A stretch of DNA of 20,615 nt from JAMCRM01 sp041685075 (GCA_041685075.1 JAWLGN010000070.1:1-20615); one strand, 5' to 3'. Positions 9,720-16,632 are shown, counted from the first letter of the stretch. The notes: generated from the letters alone by a model not told the origin. Numbers and translations: made by a program.

Positions 9720-9974
9720 TTGCTTCGCATCCGTAGCCGCCGATTCTCGGGCCGCTGCGCCCGGCACAAGCGTTTCAATCCCGCCGTGGACGGGCGGGGC
9801 GCCATCAAGGGCGCCTGCCCGCGCTGCACCCTGCTGGCCGATATCTGGGAAACCGCCCTGAAACTGAATGGCCTGATCCGGCGCTTCGACCCCCAGTTCG
9901 ACGATCTGCAAAAGCCGCGATCCAAGGCCCGGCCCGTCGAAGACGATCGTCAAATGAGCCTGCTGGCGGGCTGA
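9720..9974 (+). CDS. Small CxxH/CxxC protein, possible zinc binder
   Basis: An 84-residue protein from the TTG at 9720, preceded by GGAAGG at 9-nt spacing. The same frame is open to an ATG at 9663, giving 103 residues, so the start is uncertain. Residues from the TTG: Cys13-x2-His16 (GRCARHKRFNP) and Cys33-x2-Cys36 (GACPRCTLL), separated by 16 residues that include DGRGAIKG. This spacing is like a zinc ribbon or treble clef knuckle pair. A helix (LADIWETALKLNGLIRRFD) follows, then a charged tail. The N-terminus is strongly basic (LRIRSRRFSGR), which would fit nucleic-acid contact, although that is only inferred. The stop lies 2 bases before the next start, so the two genes are probably co-transcribed. 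Confidence 0.6.
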   Translation: MLRIRSRRFSGRCARHKRFNPAVDGRGAIKGACPRCTLLADIWETALKLNGLIRRFDPQFDDLQKPRSKARPVEDDRQMSLLAG

Positions 9975-9976
9975 GG

Positions 9977-10864
9977 ATGTCGCTGCGCGCGGCGGCCGCC
10001 TGCCTGCTCGCGGTACTGGCCGCTGCCGGCGCCGCGCCGCGGATGGTCGCCCGCCTGGAAAACCCCGCCATCAAAGAAAGCAGCGGCCTGGCTGCGTCGC
10101 GCGCGAATCCAGGCATCTACTGGACCCACAACGATTCCGGCGACGGCCCCTTCCTCTACGCCTTCGACCGCGAGGGGCGCAGTTACGGTCGCTGGCGCGT
10201 GCGCGGCGCCACCCACATCGACTGGGAGGACATGGCCATCGGGCCCGGTCCGCGCCGCGGCCGCTGGTATCTCTACATCGGCGACATCGGCGACAACGCC
10301 ATGCGCCGGAACGGCATCGTGGTCTACAGGGTCGAAGAACCCCGGGTGGCAGGTCCGAAGGCGTGCCGCCCGGAGTGCGCCACCGCGCGCGCCGCGGTCC
10401 TCCGGTTGCGCTACCCCGATGGCCCGCACGACGCCGAAAGCCTGCTGGTCCACCCCACAACCCGCGACCTGTACGTGGTCACCAAGGGCGCGCGCCGCCG
10501 CCCGGAAACGCGCGTCTACAAGGCCTCCGCCGCGGCGTTGTCCGGCGGGCGCGCCACGCTGTCGCTGGCAGCCACTCTGGGAATTCCCGAAGCCCTCTTT
10601 ACCATGCTGGCCGGCGGCATCACCGGCGGCGGCATCTCCCCGGACGGCCGGGGCGTGGTGCTTTCGGATTACTTCCGCGCCTATGAAGCGCGGCTGCCCG
10701 CCGGCGCGCGCTTCGACGCCATCTGGAACCAACCCTTCACCACCATTCCGCTGGGCCTGGGCTTCCAGGTGGAGGGCATCTGCTACCGCGCCGACGGCAA
10801 GGCCATCATGGCCGTTAGCGAAGGCACGGCGGCGCCGCTGCTCGAAATTTCCCCACCGCGGTAG
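9977..10864 (+). CDS. Exported hypothetical protein, probable beta-propeller
   Basis: A 295-residue protein with a signal peptide (MSLRAAAACLLAVLAAAGAAPR). The ATG follows the previous stop by two bases, with GGCGGG upstream inside the preceding gene. The mature part looks like propeller blades: SSGLAASRANPGIYWTHNDSGDG, FLYAFDREGRSYGRW, DWEDMAIGPG, YLYIGDIGDN, DAESLLVHPTTRDLYVVTKG, and GGGISPDGRGVVLSDY followed by VEGICYRADGKAIMAVSEG. These repeats of a strand pair with Asp/Gly turns occur in secreted WD40/NHL/phytase-like propellers. Two Cys in PKACRPECAT may form a disulfide after export. No catalytic residues can be assigned. The product is likely periplasmic or secreted. Confidence 0.72.
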   Translation: MSLRAAAACLLAVLAAAGAAPRMVARLENPAIKESSGLAASRANPGIYWTHNDSGDGPFLYAFDREGRSYGRWRVRGATHIDWEDMAIGPGPRRGRWYLYIGDIGDNAMRRNGIVVYRVEEPRVAGPKACRPECATARAAVLRLRYPDGPHDAESLLVHPTTRDLYVVTKGARRRPETRVYKASAAALSGGRATLSLAATLGIPEALFTMLAGGITGGGISPDGRGVVLSDYFRAYEARLPAGARFDAIWNQPFTTIPLGLGFQVEGICYRADGKAIMAVSEGTAAPLLEISPPR

Positions 10865-10903
10865 ACCCGGCGCCGGATGGCCGGCGTGGCCGTCGCGCTC
10901 AAG

Positions 10904-10932
10904 TTGACAACCGGTTATGGGTGGCGCATACT
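10904..10932 (+). promoter_or_regulatory. Sigma70-like promoter for the TonB-dependent receptor
   Basis: A consensus TTGACA (10904-10909) and CATACT (10927-10932) are separated by exactly 17 bp. This is the best promoter match I found in the window. Transcription would start near 10939, giving an untranslated leader of about 112 bases before the receptor ATG at 11052. Confidence 0.7.
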
Positions 10933-10939
10933 GCTGACA

Positions 10940-10955
10940 ATCGAGGTGTCTCGAT
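10940..10955 (+). promoter_or_regulatory. Palindrome at the predicted transcription start
   Basis: ATCGAG-GTGT-CTCGAT is a perfect 6-bp inverted repeat with a 4-base centre. It begins at the predicted first transcribed base. It could be an operator for a dimeric regulator or a 5'-terminal stem that stabilises the mRNA. Neither can be decided from sequence alone. Confidence 0.35.
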
Positions 10956-11051
10956 TCGAGGTTTCGTCCGGCCACGCCGGCTTCCTTTCCGGGGTGGTAT
11001 CGCTGTCGCTGACAAATGAATGTTCCCCCCAAGTAGCTACGGAGGAGCACT

Positions 11052-14000
11052 ATGTACAGCCGGGTAAAGACCCGCTTGTCTATCCTGATGGTCCTCGCGC
11101 TGGCCCTGGCATCCGTGCCTCTGCTGGACGCGCAGGTCTCCACCGCAACCATTCTCGGCACGGTTACCGATAGCAGCGGCGCCGTTGTGCCCGCCGCTCA
11201 GGTCACCGTGACCAACGTGGACACGAACATCGCACGGTCCGGCGAGACCGATGCGCAGGGTCAGTACATCTTCCAGCTCCTGCCGACAGGTGTTTACAGC
11301 GTGGAGATCACCTCCGGCAGTTTCAAAAAATTCATCCGGAGCGGCGTCGTTCTCGACGTTGGCCGCAACGCACGCATCGACGCGGTGCTGGAAGTGGGTA
11401 CCGTGACCGAGACCGTTTCCGTAACGGCCGACGCGCCGCTGGTCAATACCAGTTCCGCCGTGGTGGGCAGGACCGTAGACAACGTCGAGATCACCAACCT
11501 CCCGCTGGTGAACCGCAACGTCTATTCGTTACTGAACCTGACGCCCGGCGTGGAGGCCTCGGAGAGCGGCAACGCCTTCGGGTTCCGCGAACAGCGCACC
11601 ATGATCAGCGGCTCCTCCTACCAGGGCACCGGCACCGTGAACTACTTCCTGGACGGCGGCAACAATACGACGGGGCTGCGGGGGACCGGAAACGCGGTGC
11701 CCAATCCCGATGCCGTGCAGGAGTTCCGCGTCATTACCAACAGCTACGGCGCCGAGTTCGGGCGCTTCGCCGGTGGGGTGATCGACGTGGTCACCAAGTC
11801 CGGCACCAACGAGCTCCACGGCTCTTTGTTCGCATTCGTGCGCAACGACAAGCTGAACGCCACCACCTGGAACGCCAGCAGCAAGTCGCCGCTCCGCCGC
11901 AACCAGTTCGGCGGCACGATTGGCGGGCCTGTCATTCGCAACCGAACGTTCTTCTTCGGCAGTTACTCCGGATTGCGGCAGCGCGAGTATCAGTTCAGGA
12001 ACAACGCCATCGTGCCCACAGCCCTGGAGAGGGCCGGCGATTTTTCGCAATCCGCCCGCAAGCCGAACGATCCGCTTACGGGCCAGCCGTTTCCGGGCGG
12101 CATCATTCCGCAGGACCGGTTCGATCCGACGGCCCTCAACATTCTCAACCAACACATCCCTGCGGCCAACCTGCCCGGGAATTTCTACGAGGTTACCCAG
12201 GCCGAACCGTACGACACCGACGAATACCAGATCAAGGTCGATCACGTGCTCACCCCCTCGCACCAGTTGACCGCCAGCTACTTCCGCGACGAGGGCACCA
12301 GCCTGGAGTCGCTGGCCGGAAATCTCATCTGGTCGCGGCGCCAGTTCCAGTGGACCCAGCAAAACCTGAACCTGAGCGATACCTGGACCATCAGTCCCAC
12401 GGCTATCAACCAACTCCGCCTCACCTATTTGCGCAATTTCGGCGGGCGGCTGAATCTGCCCGAGATGTCGCTGGCCGATTTCGGCTCGGGATTCCAAATC
12501 CAGGGCCAACCTTCGCTGCCCCAGATCCAGGTGTCCGGATATTTCAATCTCAGCCAGGGCATTGCCGGGCCCAGCGCCGGGAGCAACTACTACGGTATCC
12601 GCGATACCTTCACCTGGACCCGCGGAAACCACTCGTTCAAGTTCGGTGGTGAGTTCTACCTGGAGAAGTTTATCCATGACACCACCCTGAACAACTACGG
12701 CACGTTCTCTTTCAACAGCTCGATAACGAATAACGCGCTGGCCGACTTCCTGCTGGGGCGCCCGGTCACCATGAACCAGGACGCGCCGGTCACCAAGATC
12801 GACAACGTCTGGTACGGCGGCTTCTTCATCCAGGACGACTGGCGCATTCATTCGCGCCTCACCCTGAACCTGGGGCTGCGGTACGACTTGCAGTCGCCGG
12901 CGACGGACCCCTACGACCGGAAGCTTACCTTCGTTGAAGGCGTTCAGTCGCAGATCGTACCCACGGCGCCGGTGGGGCTGCTCTTCCCCGGGGACCCCGG
13001 CGTGGGCCGCGGCATCATCTCCGCGGATAAAAACAACTTCGCCCCGCGTGTGGGCCTGGCGTGGGATCCGCTGGGCGATTCCAAGACCTCCGTCCGGGCG
13101 GCTTTCGGCGTCTTCTACGGTGGCATCTCCGGCAACGAGTGGAACGCCACCGCCGATAACCAGCCGTTCACCATCCGGCAGCGCTTCAACGAAGTGAAGA
13201 GCCTGACGGAACCCTACGGCCTGCTCCCGGGCGGCGTTTCGCCGTATCCATACAGCTACTCCCCGTCCAATCCTCGCTTCATCTTCCCGGCGTCGATCAT
13301 GGGACCCAGCCTCGACTTCCGCTGGCCCTACACCTATCAGATGAACTTTTCCATCCAGCGCCAGGTCAGGAGCGATCTCAGCGTGGAAGCGGCTTACGTG
13401 AGTTCCCTCGCGCACAAACTGCCCTTCCAGCGCGATCTGAACAACCCCATCTACGGCCCCGGAGCCACGACCGGAAACGTCAACAACCGGCGCCCCATCC
13501 AGCCGGGCACGCTGGCGGCCATCAACGAGCTGAACTCGATTATGAACACCGCCCACCACGGGCTGCAGCTCACGGTGGAAAAGCGCATGTCCCGCAACTT
13601 CCAGTTCAAGGCGTTTTATACCTTCAGCAAGAGCCTGGAAGGCGCGCGCATGCAGAACGATACCACCGCGGGCGGCGTACAGAACATGAGCAACCTGGCG
13701 GCCGACCGCGGCCGCACCGATGGCGACCGCCGGCACAATTTCGTCGCCTCCATCGTCTGGCAGACCGATTACTTCCGGAACGTCCGGTTAGCCCATCACC
13801 TGCTCGACGGCTGGACGGTGTCGGCCATCACCACCTTCCGGAGCGGCGCGCCGTTCAGCGTTACCAACGGCACGGACCGCAACCTGGACGGCAACTCCAA
13901 CGACCGCGCGAACCTGGTTGGCAACCCGCGGCTCGATCCTAACCGGCCGCGCAGCGAAACAACCCAGATGTGGTTCGATCCGGCGGCTTTCGACATCACG

Positions 14001-14255
14001 CCGCTCGGCCAGGACGGCACTTCCGGGAGGAACATCCTGGACGGTCCCGGACGCCGCAACGTGGACGTCGCACTTTTCCGCGATTTCGGTATTCAGGAGA
14101 GGTTTACGCTTCAGTTCCGGGCCGAGATGACCAACGCGTTCAACCTGGTGAGTCTCAGCTCCCCCACCTCGAACCTGAACTCCTCGGCTGTGGGGCAGAT
14201 CCGAACCGCGGCCGGCATGCGGGAAGTTCAGTTGGGACTGCGGCTGCGCTTCTGA
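11052..14255 (+). CDS. TonB-dependent receptor with carboxypeptidase-regulatory-like domain (Oar-like)
   Basis: A complete 1067-residue outer-membrane protein. GGAGGAG sits just upstream of the ATG. Residues 1-28 are a signal peptide ending LLDAQ. Residues about 31-110 form the carboxypeptidase-regulatory-like beta-sandwich (ILGTVTDSSGAVVPAAQVTV, then GQYIFQLLPTGVYSVEI). The plug follows, at about 125-250, with YSLLNLTPGVE, FLDGGNNTTG, PNPDAVQEFRVITNSYGAEF and GGVIDVVTKSGTN. The remaining 800 residues are the barrel, with FGGTIGGPVIRNRTFFFGSY and FFIQDDWRIHSRLTLNLGLR, ending LGLRLRF with the terminal Phe. Such receptors are heavily duplicated in Acidobacteriota and probably import large ligands, often glycans, energised by TonB. 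No SusD-like partner is next to it, so the substrate is open. It has its own promoter and is flanked by a hairpin at its 3' end, so it seems to be monocistronic. Confidence 0.94.
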   Translation: MYSRVKTRLSILMVLALALASVPLLDAQVSTATILGTVTDSSGAVVPAAQVTVTNVDTNIARSGETDAQGQYIFQLLPTGVYSVEITSGSFKKFIRSGVVLDVGRNARIDAVLEVGTVTETVSVTADAPLVNTSSAVVGRTVDNVEITNLPLVNRNVYSLLNLTPGVEASESGNAFGFREQRTMISGSSYQGTGTVNYFLDGGNNTTGLRGTGNAVPNPDAVQEFRVITNSYGAEFGRFAGGVIDVVTKSGTNELHGSLFAFVRNDKLNATTWNASSKSPLRRNQFGGTIGGPVIRNRTFFFGSYSGLRQREYQFRNNAIVPTALERAGDFSQSARKPNDPLTGQPFPGGIIPQDRFDPTALNILNQHIPAANLPGNFYEVTQAEPYDTDEYQIKVDHVLTPSHQLTASYFRDEGTSLESLAGNLIWSRRQFQWTQQNLNLSDTWTISPTAINQLRLTYLRNFGGRLNLPEMSLADFGSGFQIQGQPSLPQIQVSGYFNLSQGIAGPSAGSNYYGIRDTFTWTRGNHSFKFGGEFYLEKFIHDTTLNNYGTFSFNSSITNNALADFLLGRPVTMNQDAPVTKIDNVWYGGFFIQDDWRIHSRLTLNLGLRYDLQSPATDPYDRKLTFVEGVQSQIVPTAPVGLLFPGDPGVGRGIISADKNNFAPRVGLAWDPLGDSKTSVRAAFGVFYGGISGNEWNATADNQPFTIRQRFNEVKSLTEPYGLLPGGVSPYPYSYSPSNPRFIFPASIMGPSLDFRWPYTYQMNFSIQRQVRSDLSVEAAYVSSLAHKLPFQRDLNNPIYGPGATTGNVNNRRPIQPGTLAAINELNSIMNTAHHGLQLTVEKRMSRNFQFKAFYTFSKSLEGARMQNDTTAGGVQNMSNLAADRGRTDGDRRHNFVASIVWQTDYFRNVRLAHHLLDGWTVSAITTFRSGAPFSVTNGTDRNLDGNSNDRANLVGNPRLDPNRPRSETTQMWFDPAAFDITPLGQDGTSGRNILDGPGRRNVDVALFRDFGIQERFTLQFRAEMTNAFNLVSLSSPTSNLNSSAVGQIRTAAGMREVQLGLRLRF

Positions 14256-14282
14256 AAGGCGGCCGCGGCGGGATAAAGCAAT

Positions 14283-14310
14283 CCGCGGGCGGGATAACAC
14301 CCGCCCGCGG
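14283..14310. terminator. Hairpin between convergent genes, likely bidirectional terminator
   Basis: A perfect 11-bp inverted repeat CCGCGGGCGGG / CCCGCCCGCGG with a 6-base loop (ATAACA). It lies 27 bases after the receptor stop and 21 bases before the end of the minus-strand Cys-rich gene. There is no T-tract on either side. The GC content of the stem and the convergent setting support a terminator role. Confidence 0.6.
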
Positions 14311-14331
14311 TTGAGGGCACTTACAGGCGGC

Positions 14332-14550
14332 TTACTGCTTCTTGCAGCAGGCCGAGGTGCACTCGCCGTTCTTGCAGCACTCGGCGGTCTTCGTGCACGT
14401 ACCGTCCTTGCAGCAGTTTTCGGTCTTGCAGCAGGCAGCGGCCTCGCGCGGGCACTGCCCCTGGCACTCGGCGGCCGCGGTCATGGTGGCCCCGAAGCTC
14501 AGCGCCGCCAGCATGGCAGCCTGCATCAAGAATGCACTCATCTTTCTCAT
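14332..14550 (-). CDS. Small secreted cysteine-rich protein, possibly metal-binding
   Basis: A 72-residue protein with a signal peptide (MRKMSAFLMQAAMLAALSFG to about residue 27) and a mature part of about 45 residues that contains 12 cysteines. Five are CC pairs. The arrangement is partly repeated: ENCCKDGTCTKT and AECCKNGECTSA are two copies of an ExCCK(D/N)Gx(C)T-type unit, with a closing ACCKKQ. AGGAG stands about 7 bases before the ATG at 14550. The cysteine density recalls metallothionein-like proteins, but because this one is exported the thiols might instead form disulfides or bind copper or another soft metal outside the cytoplasm. Lysines beside the CC pairs make the mature peptide basic. 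I do not recognise a named family. Confidence 0.8.
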   Translation of the reverse strand: MRKMSAFLMQAAMLAALSFGATMTAAAECQGQCPREAAACCKTENCCKDGTCTKTAECCKNGECTSACCKKQ

Positions 14551-14616
14551 ATGAATTCTCCTGATTTTGTCTTTCTGCGCGCCCTCAGGCGCACATTATC
14601 CATTTCCTCTGTACGC

Positions 14617-14700
14617 CGGCGGCATAAATCGCCCGCCGAGAATCATCCAGCGTCGTAAGTCGCCCGCCAATAGATGTGCAGGCGGCATAAATTGCCCGCC
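14617..14700. repeat. Three tandem imperfect palindromic repeats
   Basis: Three copies of a 20-base unit start at 14618, 14649 and 14681, so the spacing is 31 and 32 bases. Copies one and three differ at one position (GGCGGCATAAATCGCCCGCC against ...AATTGCC...), whereas the middle copy is more diverged (AGCGTCGTAAGTCGCCCGCC). Each outer copy is itself palindromic, with GGCGG and CCGCC arms around an AT-rich centre. They fill most of the 177-base gap between two minus-strand small Cys genes. A short open frame crosses them on the minus strand but looks like a by-product. Confidence 0.8.
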
Positions 14701-14727
14701 GGAAAACTGGCGCAAATCGGGAATGGT

Positions 14728-15087
14728 CTAAATCAGGAAAACGCGGTTGAGCAGGTAGGTCTCGCGGCCGTCGCGCGGCTCCCCAGATTGCCAGGAGAGT
14801 TCGGCGTGCCGCTCGAAAACCGTCACCGAAACCGGGGCCGCGGGGAGCGTAATAGCTGCGGTAATTTTCGGAGTGGCGGTTGCTATCTTGTTCTCGGAGA
14901 TCGCCAGCAAGCATCTCTCCGGATTCTCAGCCGGGCAGTGCCCGTCCGGCTGCGACTTCGAGCAGCATGAGGGCGCCTGCATGAACGGGCACGCGAAAAG
15001 CGCGCCCCCCGCCACCACGGTGCTGAACGCTGCCAGGACCACCAGGGTCAGGCCCGTTCTCCATGCCGCAGTGAAGCGAGTCGTCAC
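14728..15087 (-). CDS. Small exported/membrane protein with Cys-rich segment
   Basis: A 119-residue protein from the GTG at 15087 (VTTRFTAAWRTG...). The frame stays open far upstream, but only overlaps the neighbouring barrel gene out of register, so an internal start is required; a TTG 42 bases further up is the other option. Residues 12-31 form a hydrophobic segment (GLTLVVLAAFSTVVAGGALF), either a signal peptide or a single anchor. Directly after it comes ACPFMQAPSCCSKSQPDGHCP and then PERCLLAI, six cysteines within about 30 residues. The C-terminal half is Thr/Ala/Pro-rich and ends in YLLNRVFLI. The arrangement of CPF, CC and HCP after a membrane segment reminds me of small acidobacterial proteins of unknown function. 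Metal binding is conceivable; its nearest neighbour downstream is also Cys-rich. Confidence 0.6.
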   Translation of the reverse strand: MTTRFTAAWRTGLTLVVLAAFSTVVAGGALFACPFMQAPSCCSKSQPDGHCPAENPERCLLAISENKIATATPKITAAITLPAAPVSVTVFERHAELSWQSGEPRDGRETYLLNRVFLI

Positions 15088-15137
15088 GGCACTATCGTAA
15101 CCCGCTTTTGCTGCATCTTGCAACAGGTTGTTGAAAT

Positions 15138-15635
15138 CTACCGGAACGAAACGCCGATTCGAAAGATGGTCAGGACCTCGTCGGCCATGCCCACAAAACG
15201 GAATTCGGTACGCAGGCCTACCCGGGGCTTGAACCAGTAGTGGAGCCCGCCGCCGGCCGCGGCAGCCTGCGCCACGCCCGGCCCGAAGGCGAGGCCAACG
15301 ACGCCTGCATTCACGAACGGCTCGAACCTGCCGCGCCGGTTGCGGTTTCCGAAGGAATAGCCGACATTGAGGGTTGCAAGGCCAAAACGGTATCTCCCGC
15401 TGTCGGTGAAAGCGTAAGCGCCGACATCGCCCCCGAGTGTCAACCCTCGCCAGAGGAACCCGTCGCCGCCGCCGGCGATGCTCACGTTCGTCACGCCATG
15501 CTGGCACCGGCCAAAACCGGCGGCCAGATACCCGCTGGCGTAGTACCGGCCTGGTTCGGGATCGTCCGCGCCCTGCAGCAGGACGGCGGCAAGCGGCAGG
15601 ACGATGCAGATCCGGAATGCGGTCCATGTGGTCAT
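15138..15635 (-). CDS. Small outer-membrane beta-barrel protein
   Basis: A 165-residue protein with a signal peptide (MTTWTAFRICIVLPLAAVLLQGAD). GGAGG sits 7 bases before the ATG at 15635. The mature part is a series of amphipathic strands broken by Gly/Asn/Arg turns: YYASGYLAAGFGR, VSIAGGGDGFLW, LTLGGDVGAYAF, RFGLATLNVGYSF, RFEPFVNAGVVGLAFG, AAGGGLHYWFKPRVGLRTEF, and finally LTIFRIGVSFR. Eight or so strands fit an OmpA/OmpX-type small barrel. The C-terminus has Phe at the penultimate place and Arg last, a slight deviation from the usual terminal Phe. No enzymatic function is implied. It is divergent from the sigma-factor operon and so may share its control region. Confidence 0.78.
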   Translation of the reverse strand: MTTWTAFRICIVLPLAAVLLQGADDPEPGRYYASGYLAAGFGRCQHGVTNVSIAGGGDGFLWRGLTLGGDVGAYAFTDSGRYRFGLATLNVGYSFGNRNRRGRFEPFVNAGVVGLAFGPGVAQAAAAGGGLHYWFKPRVGLRTEFRFVGMADEVLTIFRIGVSFR

Positions 15636-15770
15636 TACGGCACCTCCATTGGGTAGCCATGCCGATGATGAGCCACGGCGCGCGCCGCCTTGTCACGTCA
15701 ACTCCCCGGCCGTGCAATGTCTTTGTCAGCCGCGCGGGAAGTTTTTGCCTCCCGCTCCCCTGCCCCGGCG

Positions 15771-15778
15771 TATATAGT
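15771..15778 (+). promoter_or_regulatory. Possible -10 region (TATATAGT) of the sigma-factor operon
   Basis: TATATAGT is an isolated AT-rich stretch in a GC-rich divergent intergenic region, 3-12 bases before the candidate starts at 15782, 15785 (GTG) and 15791 (ATG). A transcript from it would be leaderless or nearly so. A good -35 element at 17 bp is not present; TTGCCT at 15745 is 20 bp away. The call rests mainly on composition. Confidence 0.35.
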
Positions 15779-15781
15779 CAT

Positions 15782-16294
15782 GTGGTGGCCATGATCACGG
15801 CGGCCGGAGAGTTCACGGCGCTGGTCAAGGAGCATCAGGCGATGGTGTTCAGCCTGGCGTATCATTACCTGCAAGACCGCGCGCTGGCGGAAGAGATAGC
15901 ACAGGACGTATTCCTGCTGCTCCACCGCCGCCTGGACACGCTGGAGTCGCCGGCTCACGCCGCCAATTGGCTGCGGAAAGTGGCCACGCACCGCTCGATT
16001 GACGCGGCGCGGCGGCGCAAGCTGCGCCCGCAGGTGAGCCTGGAGGAGGCGCCGGAGCTATCGGTCTCGGCCTCCCCTGGGGATCCGGTGCTCAGTGAGC
16101 GGCTGCGGCAAATGGTAGCCTCGCTGCCCGACAAGGCCCGCATGGTCGTGGTGCTGCGCTACCAGGAGGAACTGGAACTGGAGGAAATCGCCGGGGTGCT
16201 TGGAATTCCCATCGGCACGGTAAAGAGCCAACTGCAACGGGCGCTGGCCCTGTTGCGGATCAAGATGCAACGCACCCTGGGAGGACAGGCATGA
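15782..16294 (+). CDS. ECF-type RNA polymerase sigma factor
   Basis: A sigma70-family protein of 167-170 residues depending on the start. Two GTGs (15782, 15785) and an ATG (15791) are in frame; none has a good Shine-Dalgarno sequence. Region 2 is clear (FTALVKEHQAMVFSLAYHYL, AEEIAQDVFLLLHRRLDTL, and WLRKVATHRSIDAARRRK, the last being the -10 recognition helix). Region 4 is SLPDKARMVVVLRYQEELEL followed by the helix-turn-helix EEIAGVLGIPIGTVKSQLQRAL, which reads the -35. Region 3 is absent, as in ECF factors. Its stop overlaps the start of the next gene by ATGA, and that gene encodes a single-TM protein, the usual position and shape of an anti-sigma factor. The regulon cannot be deduced, but the divergent outer-membrane barrel gene and the DUF4252 gene are candidates. 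Confidence 0.9.
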   Translation: MVAMITAAGEFTALVKEHQAMVFSLAYHYLQDRALAEEIAQDVFLLLHRRLDTLESPAHAANWLRKVATHRSIDAARRRKLRPQVSLEEAPELSVSASPGDPVLSERLRQMVASLPDKARMVVVLRYQEELELEEIAGVLGIPIGTVKSQLQRALALLRIKMQRTLGGQA

Positions 16295-16632
16295 TGGATC
16301 GCCTGGAAGAGGAACTGCGGCGCGCACTCACGCGCAAGGAACCACCCGAGGGCTTTACGGATCGCGTGCTGGCAGCCGCCCGCGCGCATACGGCGGCCCG
16401 CGAGCGGCGGCTCCCCTGGTGGCGCCGCTCGCGCCTCGTGCCGGCCGCCGCGGTCTGCCTGTTGCTGCTGGCCGCGGGCATTGCCCTCGATCGCCATCGC
16501 CGGCGGGAGGTGCTCGCGCGTGGCGAAGCCGCCAGCCAGCAGGTCATCACGGCGCTCCGGATCACCGCCGCCAAGCTGCAAATGGTACAGGCCCGGGTAA
16601 GCCGCCCGGCAGAAGGAAACAACCGCATATGA
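16291..16632 (+). CDS. Single-TM protein, putative anti-sigma factor
   Basis: A 113-residue protein coupled to the sigma factor by a 4-base overlap (ATGA), with GGAGG in the end of the sigma gene as ribosome site. Two consecutive ATGs allow either start. Residues 1-48 are charged and helical (MMDRLEEELRRALTRKEPPE, then FTDRVLAAARAHTAARERR) and probably face the cytoplasm. One membrane span occupies about 49-66 (LVPAAAVCLLLLAAGIAL). About 45 outside residues follow (REVLARGEAASQQVITALRI...). The HxxxCxxC zinc motif of ZAS-type anti-sigma factors is not present. The gene order sigma, TM protein, DUF4252 supports an anti-sigma role, but the sequence itself does not prove it. Confidence 0.7.
   Translation: MMDRLEEELRRALTRKEPPEGFTDRVLAAARAHTAARERRLPWWRRSRLVPAAAVCLLLLAAGIALDRHRRREVLARGEAASQQVITALRITAAKLQMVQARVSRPAEGNNRI

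Noticed and set aside
8119..9861. 580-codon plus-strand open frame
   Set aside because: Arg/Pro/Gly-rich with no domain features; it is out of frame with the GH20-like remnant and runs across its stop codon and into the next gene, a typical shadow of GC-rich coding DNA.
11529..13736. 735-codon minus-strand open frame inside the receptor gene
   Set aside because: Antisense to clear TonB-receptor sequence; composition is that of a frame shadow and it shows no signal peptide or motif.
14617..14700. CRISPR array
   Set aside because: Units are only 20 bases, with 11-12 base spacers, the middle unit is diverged, and no cas genes are present.
14585..14914. 109-codon minus-strand open frame crossing the palindromic repeats
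   Set aside because: The repeated peptide RRAIYAA simply mirrors the DNA repeat, and the frame overlaps the better supported Cys protein gene in another register.
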